Assembly: GCF_000875755.1 (NCBI RefSeq)
Contig: NZ_CP007520.1
Coordinates: 186,001-250,000, forward strand
Length of the DNA stretch: 64,000 bases
Direction: 5' to 3'
From: Mycoplasma yeatsii GM274B
GTDB taxonomy: Bacteria > Bacillota_I > Bacilli_A > Mycoplasmatales > Mycoplasmataceae
In this document: piece by piece, positions 10,749 through 20,948 of the stretch
How positions within the stretch are numbered: position 1 is the stretch's first letter
Layout of the letters: each line of letters opens with the position of its first letter
The notes under the pieces: generated by a model
What the model was told of the DNA's origin: nothing
The model's database searches: none
The model's input: the letters and a program-made list of their open reading frames with translations, nothing else
Translations under genes and position numbers: made by a program

Positions 10749-11768
10749 ATGTCAAAAGAACAAAAATACTATAATGAATCAGTAAGTCCAACCGAATTTA
10801 TCCAACAAGGTTTTAAAGGTAACTTAAGATCTGTAAACTGAAATGTAATTAATGATGAAAAAGACTTAGAAGTTTGAAACAGAATTACACAAAACTTTTG
10901 ATTGCCAGAAAAAATTCCAGTTTCAAATGATTTAAGTTCATGAAGAGGATTGACTCCTGAATGACAACAATTAATTACTAGAACATTTACAGGGTTAACT
11001 TTATTAGATACAGTTCAAGCAACAGTTGGAGATGTTACACAAATTGATAATTCATTAACAGATCACGAACAAGTAATTTATGCTAACTTTGCTTTTATGG
11101 TTGCAGTTCACGCAAGAAGTTATGGAACAATATTTTCAACATTATGTTCAAGTGAACAAATTGAAGAAGCTCATGAATGAGTAGTTAAAACTGAATCACT
11201 ACAAAAAAGAGCAAAAGCTTTAATTCCATATTATGCAGGAAATGACCCACTAAAATCTAAAGTTGCTGCCGCTTTAATGCCAGGATTCTTATTATATGGA
11301 GGATTCTACTTACCATTCTATTTATCAGCTAGAGGTAAATTACCAAACACTTCTGATATTGTTAGATTAATTTTAAGAGATAAAGTTATTCATAATTACT
11401 ATAGTGGTTATAAATATCAGAAAAAAGTTGCTAAATTATCACCTGAAAAACAAGAAGAAATGAAAAAATTCGTTTTTGATTTACTATATGAATTAATTGA
11501 CTTAGAAACTGAATATTTAAAAGAATTATATGATGGATTTGGTATAGTTGATGATGCTATTAGATTTAGTGTTTACAACGCAGGAAAATTCTTACAAAAC
11601 TTAGGATATGATTCACCATTTAGTGAAGAAGAAACAAGAATTGAACCTGAAATCTTTAACCAATTATCAGCTAGAGCTGATGAAAATCATGATTTCTTCT
11701 CAGGAAACGGATCATCATATGTTATGGGAGTTTCTGTTGAAACTGAAGACGAAGACTGAGAATTTTAG
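10749..11768 (+). CDS. nrdF: Class Ib-like ribonucleotide reductase radical subunit, metal-free VPK (class Ie) type
   Basis: Small (radical-generating) subunit that reduces ribonucleotides together with NrdE. The 339-aa product aligns over its length with NrdF (VWNRITQNFWLPEKIP, FTGLTLLDTVQ, IFSTLCSSEQIEEA) and ends in the NrdE-binding tail DEDWEF. Asp87 and His121 and His215 of the diiron site are kept, but the three other ligands are replaced: Glu to Val118 (FMVAVHARSY), Glu to Pro178 (ALMPGF) and Glu to Lys212 (LRDKVIH). This V/P/K set is the signature of the metal-independent R2e proteins first shown in Mesoplasma florum, in which the conserved Tyr (here Tyr125) becomes a DOPA radical with help from NrdI. 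Trp residues are TGA. Start 10749 is preferred over 10740 because GGGGAAG is then correctly spaced. nrdI and nrdE follow. Confidence 0.95.
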
Positions 11769-11790
11769 ATATATTTAGGGGGATAGGATT

Positions 11791-12261
11791 ATGCATGAAA
11801 ATGTAAAAAAAGTTAGTGCTAGTGATGTTATTAAACCAAAAGGAGCACCATTCGTTGTTTATTTTTCATCAATATCAAATAATACTCATAGATTTATACA
11901 AAAATTAGGTATTGATAATGCAAGAATCCCATATGAAATAGAACAAGCTATTTCTGTTGATAAAGATTATGTTTTATGTACACCAACATATAGTGGTGGA
12001 GGAGAACATTTAGAAGGAGCAGTTCCAAAACAAGTTATTAAATTTTTAAATAATCCTGAAAATAGAAAATACTGCAGAGGAGTTATTGCTTCAGGAAATA
12101 GTAATTTTGGAGATACTTTTGGTATTGCAGGACCAATTATTTCAAAAAAATTAAACGTTCCATTTTTATACCAATTTGAATTATTAGGAACACAACATGA
12201 TGTAAGTGAAATTACAAAAATATTAAATAAATTCTGAGAGGATGGAAATAATGAAAGATAA
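11791..12261 (+). CDS. nrdI: NrdI flavodoxin-like activator of NrdF
   Basis: Small flavoprotein, 156 aa, that delivers oxidant to NrdF. The N-terminal VVYFSSISNNTHRF is the FMN phosphate-binding loop, CTPTYSGGGE and ASGNSNFGDTFGIAG are the other flavin-contacting loops of the family. The Trp near the C-terminus is TGA at 12235. The reading frame runs 11 bases into nrdE. For a VPK-type NrdF, NrdI is the expected partner for hydroxylating the radical Tyr, so its position between nrdF and nrdE is functionally coherent. Confidence 0.94.
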
Positions 12262-14413
12262 TAAAGACCTACATATCTTAGATAATACTAATGATAACTA
12301 TATTAAATTAAATGCTAGATCTAAATTGTTTTCTCCAGGTCAAGATAACTTTAAATTAGATGTAGAAGCTGCAAAATCATATATTACAAATCACATCGAA
12401 CCAAGAATGATGAAGTTTGATAATTTAAGACAAAGAATAGGATATTTAGTTGAAAATAATTATTACGATAAAGAAATAATAGATAAATATGATTTTAAAC
12501 AAATTGAAGAGTTAGACGAATATGCTAAATCATTCAATCATTCATTTCCAAGTTTTATGGGTGCATTAAAATTCTTTAATGCATACGCTTTAAAAACTTT
12601 TGATAGTGAAAAATATTTAGAGTCATATTCTGATCGTGCATTAATGAATGCTTTATTTTTAGGAAACGGTAATTATGAAAAAGCAAAAGATATTTTAAAA
12701 AATATTATGCTAGGACGTTTCCAACCAGCAACACCAACATTTTTAAATGCAGGTAAAAAACATAGAGGAGAATATGTTTCGTGTTATTTATTAAGATGTG
12801 AAGATAACATGGAATCAATTTGTAGAACTATTTCAACATCACTTCAACTTTCAAAAAGAGGTGGAGGAGTTGCAATCTGTTTAACAAATTTACGTGAAAC
12901 TGGATCACCTATTAAAAATATTGATGGATTAAGTAGTGGACCAATTCCTGTAATGAAGATTTTAGAAGATTCATTTACTTATGCAGATCAATTAGGACAA
13001 CGTCAAGGAGCTGGAGCTGTTTATATTTCAGCACACCATCCAGACATCATTTCATTTTTAGATACTAAAAGAGAAAATGCTGATGAAAAAATCAGAATTA
13101 AATCTCTATCTTTAGGAGTGGTTATTCCAGATATTACTTTTGAATTAGCTAAAGAAAATAAAGATATGGCTTTATTTAGCCCTTATGATGTTAAAAAAGT
13201 TTATGGTAAACCATTATCAGATATTTCGATTACTGAAAAATACTATGAAATGTTAGAAAACCCAAGCATTAAAAAAACTTTTATTAGTGCAAGAAAATTA
13301 TTCTTAACAATTGCTGAATTACATTTTGAAAGTGGATATCCATACATTTTATTTGAAGATACAGTAAACAGAAGAAATGCTCATGATAAAAAAGGAAGAA
13401 TTATTATGAGTAACTTATGTAGTGAAATTGTTCAAGTAAGTACAGCAAGTGAATATGAACAAGATTTATCATTTACAAAAATAGGTGAAGATATTTGTTG
13501 TAACTTAGGAAGTTTAAATATCGATAAAATGATGAAATCTGGAAAAGAATTTGGAAAAGCTGTTTACACTGCAATTACTGCATTAGATGTTGTTTCAAGA
13601 AATTCTGATCTAGATTGTGCACCATCAATTAAAAATGGTAATGCAAATAATCATGCTGTTGGATTAGGGGCTATGAACTTACATGGATTTTTAGCTACAA
13701 ACTCAGTTATGTATAATTCACCTGAAGCGGTTGATTTCACAAACATGTTCTTCTATACAGTTGCTTATAATGCATTTAAAGCATCAAATAAATTAGCTGA
13801 AGAATTTGGAAAATTTAGTTCATTTGATGAATCAAGATTCGCAGATGGTTCTTGATTTGATAAATATACAAAATGCGAACCTGGCAAATGAACTCCAGCA
13901 ACTGCAAAAGTTAAAGAATTATTTAGTAAATATGATGTAGAAATTCCTACTCAACAACAATGAATTGAATTAGTAGAAAAAATTAAACAAACTGGATTAG
14001 CAAACTCTCACTTAATGGCAGTTGCTCCTACTGGATCAATTAGTTATTTAAGTTCATGTACTCCATCACTTCAACCTGTTGTTTCAACTGTTGAAGTTAG
14101 AAAAGAAGGAAAACTAGGTAGAGTTTATGTTCCTGCATATGAAATTAATTTTGATAATATGGCTTATTATGCAATTGGAGCATATGAAATGGGACCAGAT
14201 CCAATTATTAACATTGTAGCAGCTGCTCAACAACACGTTGATCAAGCAATATCATTAACATTATTTATGACTGATAAAGCAACAACAAGAGATCTAAACC
14301 GTGCTTATGTTAATGCATTTAAACAAGGTTGTGCATCAATTTATTATGTACGAATTCGTCAAGATGTATTAGAAGATAGCGAAAACTACGAATGTGACGC
14401 ATGTAAAATTTAA
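12251..14413 (+). CDS. nrdE: Ribonucleoside-diphosphate reductase catalytic subunit (class Ib type)
   Basis: Large catalytic subunit, 720 aa. Key residues seen: the redox Cys in YVSCYLLRCEDN near residue 180, the radical Cys/Glu in MSNLCSEIVQ near 390, SCTPSLQPV near the substrate site, and the C-terminal CDACKI pair that exchanges electrons with the thioredoxin or NrdH partner. It lacks an N-terminal ATP-cone, as usual for NrdE. TGA codons at 13853, 13888 and others encode Trp. ATG 12251 is chosen because GAGAGGA at 12236-12242 is then 8 bases upstream; an in-frame ATG at 12242 would overlap it. It overlaps nrdI by 11 bases and ends at a terminator. Confidence 0.96.
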
Positions 14414-14420
14414 CAAACAC

Positions 14421-14450
14421 AAAAGTGCAATAGAAATTGCACTTTTTATT
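14421..14450 (+). terminator. Intrinsic terminator of nrdFIE
   Basis: Stem AAAGTGCAA / TTGCACTTT with a six-base loop, followed by a T-rich tail, just after the nrdE stop. Confidence 0.8.
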
Positions 14451-14471
14451 ATTTTATTTTTAGGTTAAAAC

Positions 14472-14549
14472 GTTTAAGAAATATACTATTTTAGTAATAT
14501 TTGAACTATTTTAAAAATAGGGATAGTATTTCTAAACAGTTGTTATAAT
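14472..14549 (+). promoter_or_regulatory. Inverted repeat and extended -10 promoter upstream of the TPP riboswitch
   Basis: TGTTATAAT at 14541-14549 is an extended -10 (TGn-TATAAT) that would start the riboswitch transcript at about 14556. Directly before it lies an imperfect inverted repeat: GTTTAAGAAATATACTAT (14472-14489) against ATAGTATTTCTAAAC (14523-14537). No good -35 hexamer is visible, which fits an extended -10 promoter. Confidence 0.5.
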
Positions 14550-14556
14550 ATTAAAG

Positions 14557-14653
14557 AAATAAGGGTGCTGTAAAAGGCTGAGATTATACCTATTAGCAGA
14601 TCATGATAATGCATGCGCGGCTAAACGTTTCTATTTATAAAATGCCCTTATTT
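14557..14653 (+). promoter_or_regulatory. TPP (thi-box) riboswitch
   Basis: Thiamine pyrophosphate sensing leader. The conserved elements are in order: GGGTGCT at 14563, GGCTGAGATTATACC at 14576 and the TGATAATGCATGCGC segment near 14604 corresponding to the consensus CTGAT..TAATACCAGCG. The closing P1 helix is perfect: AAATAAGGG (14557-14565) pairs with CCCTTATTT (14645-14653). No terminator hairpin follows, so control is more likely at translation of the gene at 14704, whose ribosome-binding site CAGGGGTGA lies about 33 bases past P1. The sequence between the core motifs departs from common TPP riboswitches in places. Confidence 0.85.
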
Positions 14654-14703
14654 AGACAAGAATAAAATATATAAAATAGATAAACAGGGGTGATATATTT
14701 AAC

Positions 14704-15603
14704 ATGAAAAATACACCAGGAGAGGCCTTAAGAACTTATTTTAATGGCACAGTATTTACATTTGAAATTATTGGAGTATTTTTACTAATATTTTTTGTAT
14801 TTGCAATTAAGTTACTATCAATAATTTTAAAAAAACATAATAATAAATTATTTTTATCAGTAGGATTTACTTTAGCAACAGCATTAGCGTTTTTCTTACC
14901 TTATGCTTTCGCAAGTATTCTTTCTAAAACTGCTATTGCACCATTTTTAAATCCTATGATTGTTTTATTTAAATCTGTATTTATAGGATTTGGAAAATCA
15001 GGACAAGAGCTATCAGGACTTACAGGTAGTATGTTAACTAAAGGTATTCCTTATATATTTGCTGGACAATTAATTGGAGGAATTTTAGGTTTTGTTGTAT
15101 TCTTAGGATTCTTTTATGCAATAAAAAGAACTAATAAAAATAAAGCTGAGTATGAATTATTACAACAAACTACAATCAAGTCATTTTTTGAAACAAAAAG
15201 TGAACTTTCAACATTAGCGTTCAGTATTAAAGAATTTATTTTCATAACTTCTTTAATCATTATAATGCCTTTAATTTCAATGATTGATATTGGTATTTAT
15301 AAAATTGATATGTTTGAAATTCTTTTAATTGAGTTATTTGTTATATGAGTAATTTTATTCATATCATCATTTTTTGAATACTTTTCATTCCACTTATTTT
15401 TCCCAATATTAGATATTGTTTTTAAAACAATTAACTTTGTTTTATTAGACAAAGAAGTTAAAAAACAAGAGTTAAAAGGTTTTCTAACAGAATTATTAAA
15501 ACTATTATTAGTAGTTATTTTTTCTATAGTTATTCCTATAGTAATAGGATTTATATGTATATTAATTAAAATCCAAACAGGAGTAGTTATTTCAGTTGCA
15601 TAG
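14704..15603 (+). CDS. Multi-spanning membrane protein under TPP riboswitch
   Basis: Integral membrane protein of 299 aa with about seven hydrophobic segments (around residues 18-40, 52-75, 80-105, 120-143, 178-200, 208-232, 262-290). The stretch PFLNPMIVLFKS and the following AGQLIGGILGFVVF recall the NPA half-motif and helix of MIP (aquaporin) channels, but only one such motif is present, so the family assignment is weak. The TPP riboswitch upstream argues for a role in thiamine or TPP handling, perhaps uptake. Only 15 bases separate it from the lipoprotein at 15619, so the two probably act together. One TGA (15346) is read as Trp. Confidence 0.8.
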
Positions 15604-15618
15604 AAAGGTATTATAGAT

Positions 15619-17802
15619 ATGAAGTTATTAAAAAAGTTATTTTTACCATTATTATCTAGTACGGTTATAATACCTTCTGCTTTAGCTGTTGTTTCTTGTT
15701 ATGGACCAACATTTAAAAACACATTGACTGAAGCAGAACAATTAAATCAAATTAATATTTTATCTGAAATAAAAGAGTATTTTGAAAAGCACGATCATAA
15801 TGAAGAATTGGTAAAATTCACTCATCCAGAAGCTAGTGGTCAAACAGTTGAATTTTTAAATATTATGAAAAACAACTATGCTGCTAAATATATAAAATTT
15901 GATGAAAACAGATTTAAAGAAATCGTTAAAGACAAATTTAACTTATCAGATAATTATGTAAATGAATTAAAATTTGAAGTTGATTATACAAATATAATCA
16001 GAGATTTTGCTAACAACTTTGATGTAATATTTCCAGTAAGAGTGAGACGTGATTTAGAAAGTCATAAAAAAGCAATATATTCACCTTTTGCTGATGGTTT
16101 ATTTTCTGAACAAACAATTAACTTTAGACTGAAAAATGTTAAAGCAAGTGGCTTTGAAAGAATTGATACTACAAAATTAAAACCAATTTATGAAAAATTA
16201 CAAACATTAGATGACTCTAAATTTAGTGCAGAAATTAGTAGTGTAGCTATGTCAGATGATATTAAATCATCTATTGATGAGTGAGGAATTCATGAATTAA
16301 GTTCTAAACAATTAGAATCAATCTTTAAAGTTAAAATTGAAGAATTTAACAAACTAAAAGACGAATTTAAAGATGAAAATTTAGAATTTAAATCAACAAT
16401 TGTTGATGTTGACTTTTCAGACTCTAATTTAGAATTCGATGAAGGTTATCTAAAAGTTAGATTAGCTGTTAGAGAAATAGACAAAGGTAACCAAAAAGCA
16501 GAAACAGGAGTAACTAAATTCATTAAATTTAAATTTGATGATAATGATGAATTCTGAATCAATTTAAAATTAAATGACATGATTAAGATTAATACTATTA
16601 AATTTGGTGAATTAAATACTGACTTTTCAGGTATTTCTAAAGATAAATTAAATGTTAGATTTGATAAAGACAAATTTGAAAAAGTTAATATATTACAAAT
16701 AAACAAAGGAACTAATTATAGAAATGCTAACCTTGTTTTAGATGTATTAACAAAATCAAATAAACAAATCACATTAAACAGATCAATTGGTGTTAAAAAA
16801 TATGCAAATCTATATGAAGAAGAATTCGTAAAACAAAATATTAGTTCTCCAAATTTTGCTACCGAACAACTAACTCAAGAAAATCTAAAATCAATTAATA
16901 AAGATTTCTTTAGACAATTTAATTCCGAGCTATTTTCAGGAGGTTATGGAAGATCTAGAGGATTTTATGGTGAAAAAATGAAAACACCTATTTACATGCA
17001 TATTGGAGAAGACTATTTAGCAAACGATTTCCAACCTGTTTTAATGCCTTATGACGGTCATATTATAGCTGCTTATGAATTAACTACTAACACTCCATTT
17101 GCTGGAGTAGGAACTGTTTTAGTTGCTAAAATACCTGTTAAGAATTTAGATTGATCACCAAAACAAATAGAAACTCAATTGAACGGTAATAATAAAGATA
17201 TATATATATCATTTTTACATCTAGATGCTGCAACAACATTAAATAATCGTAATTTAGGATGAAATGCTCAAACTATAGAGCTTGGTAGAGAAAGAGTTAT
17301 TAAAGTAGTTAATAGTATAACTCCGACAAATCCTTTTGAAGTTAAGAAAAATACAGTTATTGGATTTTTAGGAGATAACTCTTCAAATGGTGGTTGAATG
17401 AGTCACGCTCACGTAAACCTATATACAAGAAGAGAAAATTATTTATCTCAAAACTACTTTTCAACAAAAACACAATCAGTTGCACTAGATGATAGAAGAA
17501 TATCATCATATCACCGTATCGTGGGTGATAAAGTTCAATGAGGTACTTTAGGTAATGTTGGAGTTGAAACTAAAACACCAACACCAGTTAAACAAGTAGA
17601 TCCAATTACAGGAAAAGAAATCAAAGATCCAGACACCAATAAAGATATAATAATTAAAGATGAAATACCAGCGTACGTTAATGGTTCAAGTATGGCTAAT
17701 TATGAAAAAACTAAAGGTTATGCAAACCCTAACTTAGTTTACAGACTAAGAGATGATAAAACTGTTTCATTTGATGTTAGAAAAGCTAATAACATAACTT
17801 AA
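15619..17802 (+). CDS. Lipoprotein with C-terminal M23-type (duplicated hybrid motif) domain
   Basis: Predicted surface lipoprotein, 727 aa. The N-terminus MKLLKKLFLPLLSSTVI is a signal peptide and AVVSC is the lipobox (Cys27). Residues up to about 430 are a low-similarity, Lys/Asp-rich region. The segment 450-640 resembles the lysostaphin/M23 fold: HIGEDY in place of HxGxD, a long MPYDGHIIAAYEL barrel strand, FLGDNSSNGG and finally MSHAHVNLY in place of HLHFEI. Mycoplasmas have no peptidoglycan, so the domain must bind or cleave something else, or be structural. Cotranscribed with the membrane protein 15 bases upstream, under the TPP riboswitch. A thiamine-binding or processing role is inference only. 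Confidence 0.82.
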
Positions 17803-17824
17803 TAATTAACAACATAAAATTATT

Positions 17825-17853
17825 AAACTCACAAATATATTTGTGAGTTTTTA
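17825..17853 (+). terminator. Intrinsic terminator after the M23-like lipoprotein
   Basis: Strong stem AAACTCACAAAT / ATTTGTGAGTTT, short loop, followed by TTTA. Confidence 0.8.
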
Positions 17854-17954
17854 TATTTTAAATTTAAATCTTTTTCTATTTACTATATATAAAGATGAAA
17901 TAAAATTATTTATGATTATATTAATATATACTTAGACAAATAAAGGAGAGTTTT

Positions 17955-18911
17955 ATGAAAATTTTAGCTATTGAATCAAGTTGTGATGAATTTTCTATAT
18001 CAATTATTGATAATGGAAAAATACTAACAAATATAATTTCATCTCAAATTAAAAATCATCAAGAATTTGGTGGAGTTGTTCCAGAATTAGCTGCAAGATT
18101 ACATGTTCAAAATTTAAATTGAGTATTAGAAGCAGCAATTAAAGAAGCAAATATAAATATAGATGAAATTGATTATGTATCATACACTCAAAAACCTGGA
18201 TTAATTGGTTCTTTAATTATTGGAAAATTAGTAGCTGAAACAATTAGTTTATATATTAATAAACCGATATTAGCTTTAGATCATATTCAAGGTCATATTT
18301 ATGGAGCAAGCATTGAACATGAATTTGTTTATCCAGTACTAGCAATGGTAGTTTCAGGAGGTCACACTCAAATTGAATTAGTTAATTCTCCATTTGATTT
18401 TCAAATAATAGGATCTACTTCTGATGATGCAATTGGTGAGTGTTATGATAAAGTAGCTAGAGTTTTAGGATTATCTTATCCAGGTGGTCCGGTGTTAGAT
18501 AAATTAGCTATCAAAGGTAATAAAAACGCTTATAATTTACCAATAGCTAAAAACGATAATTCATATGACTTTTCTTATTCAGGATTAAAAACAGCATGTA
18601 TAAATTTAATTCATAATTTAAAACAAAAAAATCAAAAAATAAATTTAGAAGATTTTGCAGCAAGCTTTCAACATGCAGCAACAAGTATTATAGAAAAAAA
18701 ACTTGAAAAAGCTATTATAGAATTTAAACCTAAAACATTAACTGTTGCTGGTGGAGTTAGTGCTAATAGTCAAGTTAGAAAAATAATTTTAGAACTAGGA
18801 GAAAAATATAATATAAAAAACACTTTTGTTCCTAAAATGAGTTATTGTACAGATAATGCTGCGATGATGGCTAAATTAGCTTATGAAAAATTAATTAATA
18901 AACAAAATTAA
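17955..18911 (+). CDS. tsaD: tRNA N6-threonylcarbamoyladenosine transferase TsaD
   Basis: Catalytic subunit that transfers the threonylcarbamoyl group to A37 of ANN-reading tRNAs. The 318-aa product starts [14 protein letters not shown], has the metal-binding [13 protein letters not shown] (HxxxH) near residue 110, [10 protein letters not shown] near 132, [15 protein letters not shown] and [16 protein letters not shown] at 18120 encodes Trp. AAAGGAGAG is 5 bases before the start. It is probably transcribed with the hydrolase 37 bases downstream. Confidence 0.96.
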
Positions 18912-18948
18912 TCACACATTAACTTTAAACTAGTAAGTAGGTGAATAT

Positions 18949-20088
18949 ATGAAGAGTAAAGAAAGAAGAAAAATATTAAGAAAAGCAGGAGATAAAAATT
19001 TTAAAGCTTTAAATAAGTCTTTTATTGAGTTTTATACTTTATTAGAAAAATCAGTATTTTTTAGAAAAAATAAAAAAAGAAAATACATTTATATGAATCC
19101 TGAAATCAGTAAAATGAATAAAATCATGAAACTGTATTTTAAAAAACCTCAATTAACTTTTGAAATTGATGATAATATGGCTCCGATTAGATTTGAAACT
19201 GAAGATGGTGTTGTAATCAGTGGATTAAAATATATAACTGATCCTAATTCTAAAAAATGAATTATAGGTTGTCATTGATTTACAGGACATAAATATTGAA
19301 GTTTATATTGAGCTAAACCTTTTATTGAACTTGGATATAATGTTTTAGTTTTTGATTTTAGAAATCATGGTGAATCTGATTCAACTGATCTTATAACTTT
19401 AGGATTATTAGAAAGCCGAGATTTACTTGCAGCAATTAAATATTTAACTGATAATGAAAAACCTCAAACTATAGGGTTATTAGGTATGAGTATGGGTGCT
19501 TATATAATTAATTATTTAACAGTTACTCAACAAGAATTTTTAAAAAAACATAAAGTTAAATTTGCAATTAGTGAATCAGCTTATGGTTCAATTGAAACAT
19601 TGTTATCTAAAATTTGAAGAACAAGAATTAGAAGATTTTTTAATAAAAAAATTGACAGTAAAATAATTACTGATATTTTAAAATCACAAGAAAAAGCAAC
19701 TTTATATGATTGAACAGAAATGAATATTTTTGATAAATATGAAAAAGAAAATGTTAAACCTGCTCAAATTCCTATTTTATTTATTCATGGTAATAATGAC
19801 CGATACACTTCTTCAAGTGATACAACAAGATTGTTTATTAACAGATCTAGAACTATAAAAAATGATGAACTTTTAATCTATAACTTTTCTGGACATTGTA
19901 CTTCATTAAAAGAACACTACAGTCAAACAATTTATAGATGATTAAAATTTGAAAATAAAATTATAAATGATGATAACGCCACTAAAAAAGCACTAGAAAA
20001 ACTAGGTATTGCTGATAAAATTATTGAAAATAATTTTAATGAAAGTTTAGAAATATCAACTTTTTATTTCAAAGAAGAAAAAGAATAA
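18949..20088 (+). CDS. Alpha/beta hydrolase (second paralogue)
   Basis: Serine hydrolase of 379 aa. After a basic N-terminus (SKERRKILRKAG) come GCHWFTGHKYW in the oxyanion region, VFDFRNHGESD, the elbow LLGMSMGAYI (GxSxG), HGNNDRYTSS with the acid Asp, and FSGHCTS with the likely catalytic His. It is longer than the hydrolase at 9405 and lacks a clear membrane segment. Several TGA codons (19258, 19276, 19309) are Trp. Substrate unknown; an esterase or lysophospholipase role is plausible for a lipid-scavenging mollicute. Confidence 0.83.
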
Positions 20089-20098
20089 GAGGTGTTAT

Positions 20099-20944
20099 AT
20101 GTCATTAAAAAATATTAAGTTAATTGTAACTGATTTGGATGGAACGGTTTTAGAACATGGAAAACTAGCAAACAATCTTGATGTTGAAGTTTTTAAACAA
20201 GCAAATCAAAAAGGTGTTTATACAACTATAGCAACCGGTCAACCTTACATATCAGCAAAATCAAGAGCAGATTTATTTAATATAGCAGATCACATTGATT
20301 TATTTGTTTTATCTAATGGATCACTTATTTCAAAAGTTAGTGAATTTGATCCAATTTATATAAATTCAATTGAAAGTGATATTGTAAATAAAGTTGTTAA
20401 AAAATTAACTGAATTAAATATTTGCGCTGTTATTTTTACTGCAACTATTAATGATGTTTATTGAAACAATATTCCTTTTACAGTTGAAAGTATGAATAAA
20501 AGAAATTGATTTGAAAGATTTAACAAAACAATATGTTCAACAAAAACAGATTTTGAGTTTAAAAATGTTGTTCAAATTATGAGTTTTGTTGAACAAGAAA
20601 AAGAACAAGAATTACAAAATTGATTTACTCAAGAAAATATGAATCAATATCTAACGTTTATGAAAAGTGATATTGAAACTACACCTATTTATGAATTTAC
20701 TAACTTAACAGCTACTAAAGGAAATGCAATTGAAAAAATGGCTGAAATTTTAAACATAAAAAAAGACGAAATTGCTATTTTTGGTGATAATATAAACGAT
20801 ATAAGCATGTTTGAAAAAATTCCTAATTGTGTTGCTGTTGGTAATGCAGTTGATGAAATTAAACATAAAGCAAAATACATTACTGATACTAATCTAAATG
20901 GTGGTGTTGGTAAATTTATCAAAAAATATATATTGGAGGACTAA
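20099..20944 (+). CDS. HAD-superfamily Cof-type phosphatase
   Basis: Mg2+-dependent phosphatase of the Cof subfamily, 281 aa, likely acting on sugar phosphates or related small metabolites. Motif I is LIVTDLDGTVL with the nucleophile Asp near residue 12, motif II is VLSNGS, motif III is the Lys in TKGNAIEKMAEIL and motif IV is IAIFGDNINDISMF. The cap domain lies between motifs II and III. TGA codons at 20461, 20506 and 20620 are Trp. The stop lies four bases before the asnS ATG. Confidence 0.9.
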
Positions 20945-20948
20945 ATTT

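Noticed and set aside
14704..15603. Aquaporin/glycerol facilitator
   Set aside because: Only one NP-type half-motif and an atypical helix layout; kept as a membrane protein of unknown family.
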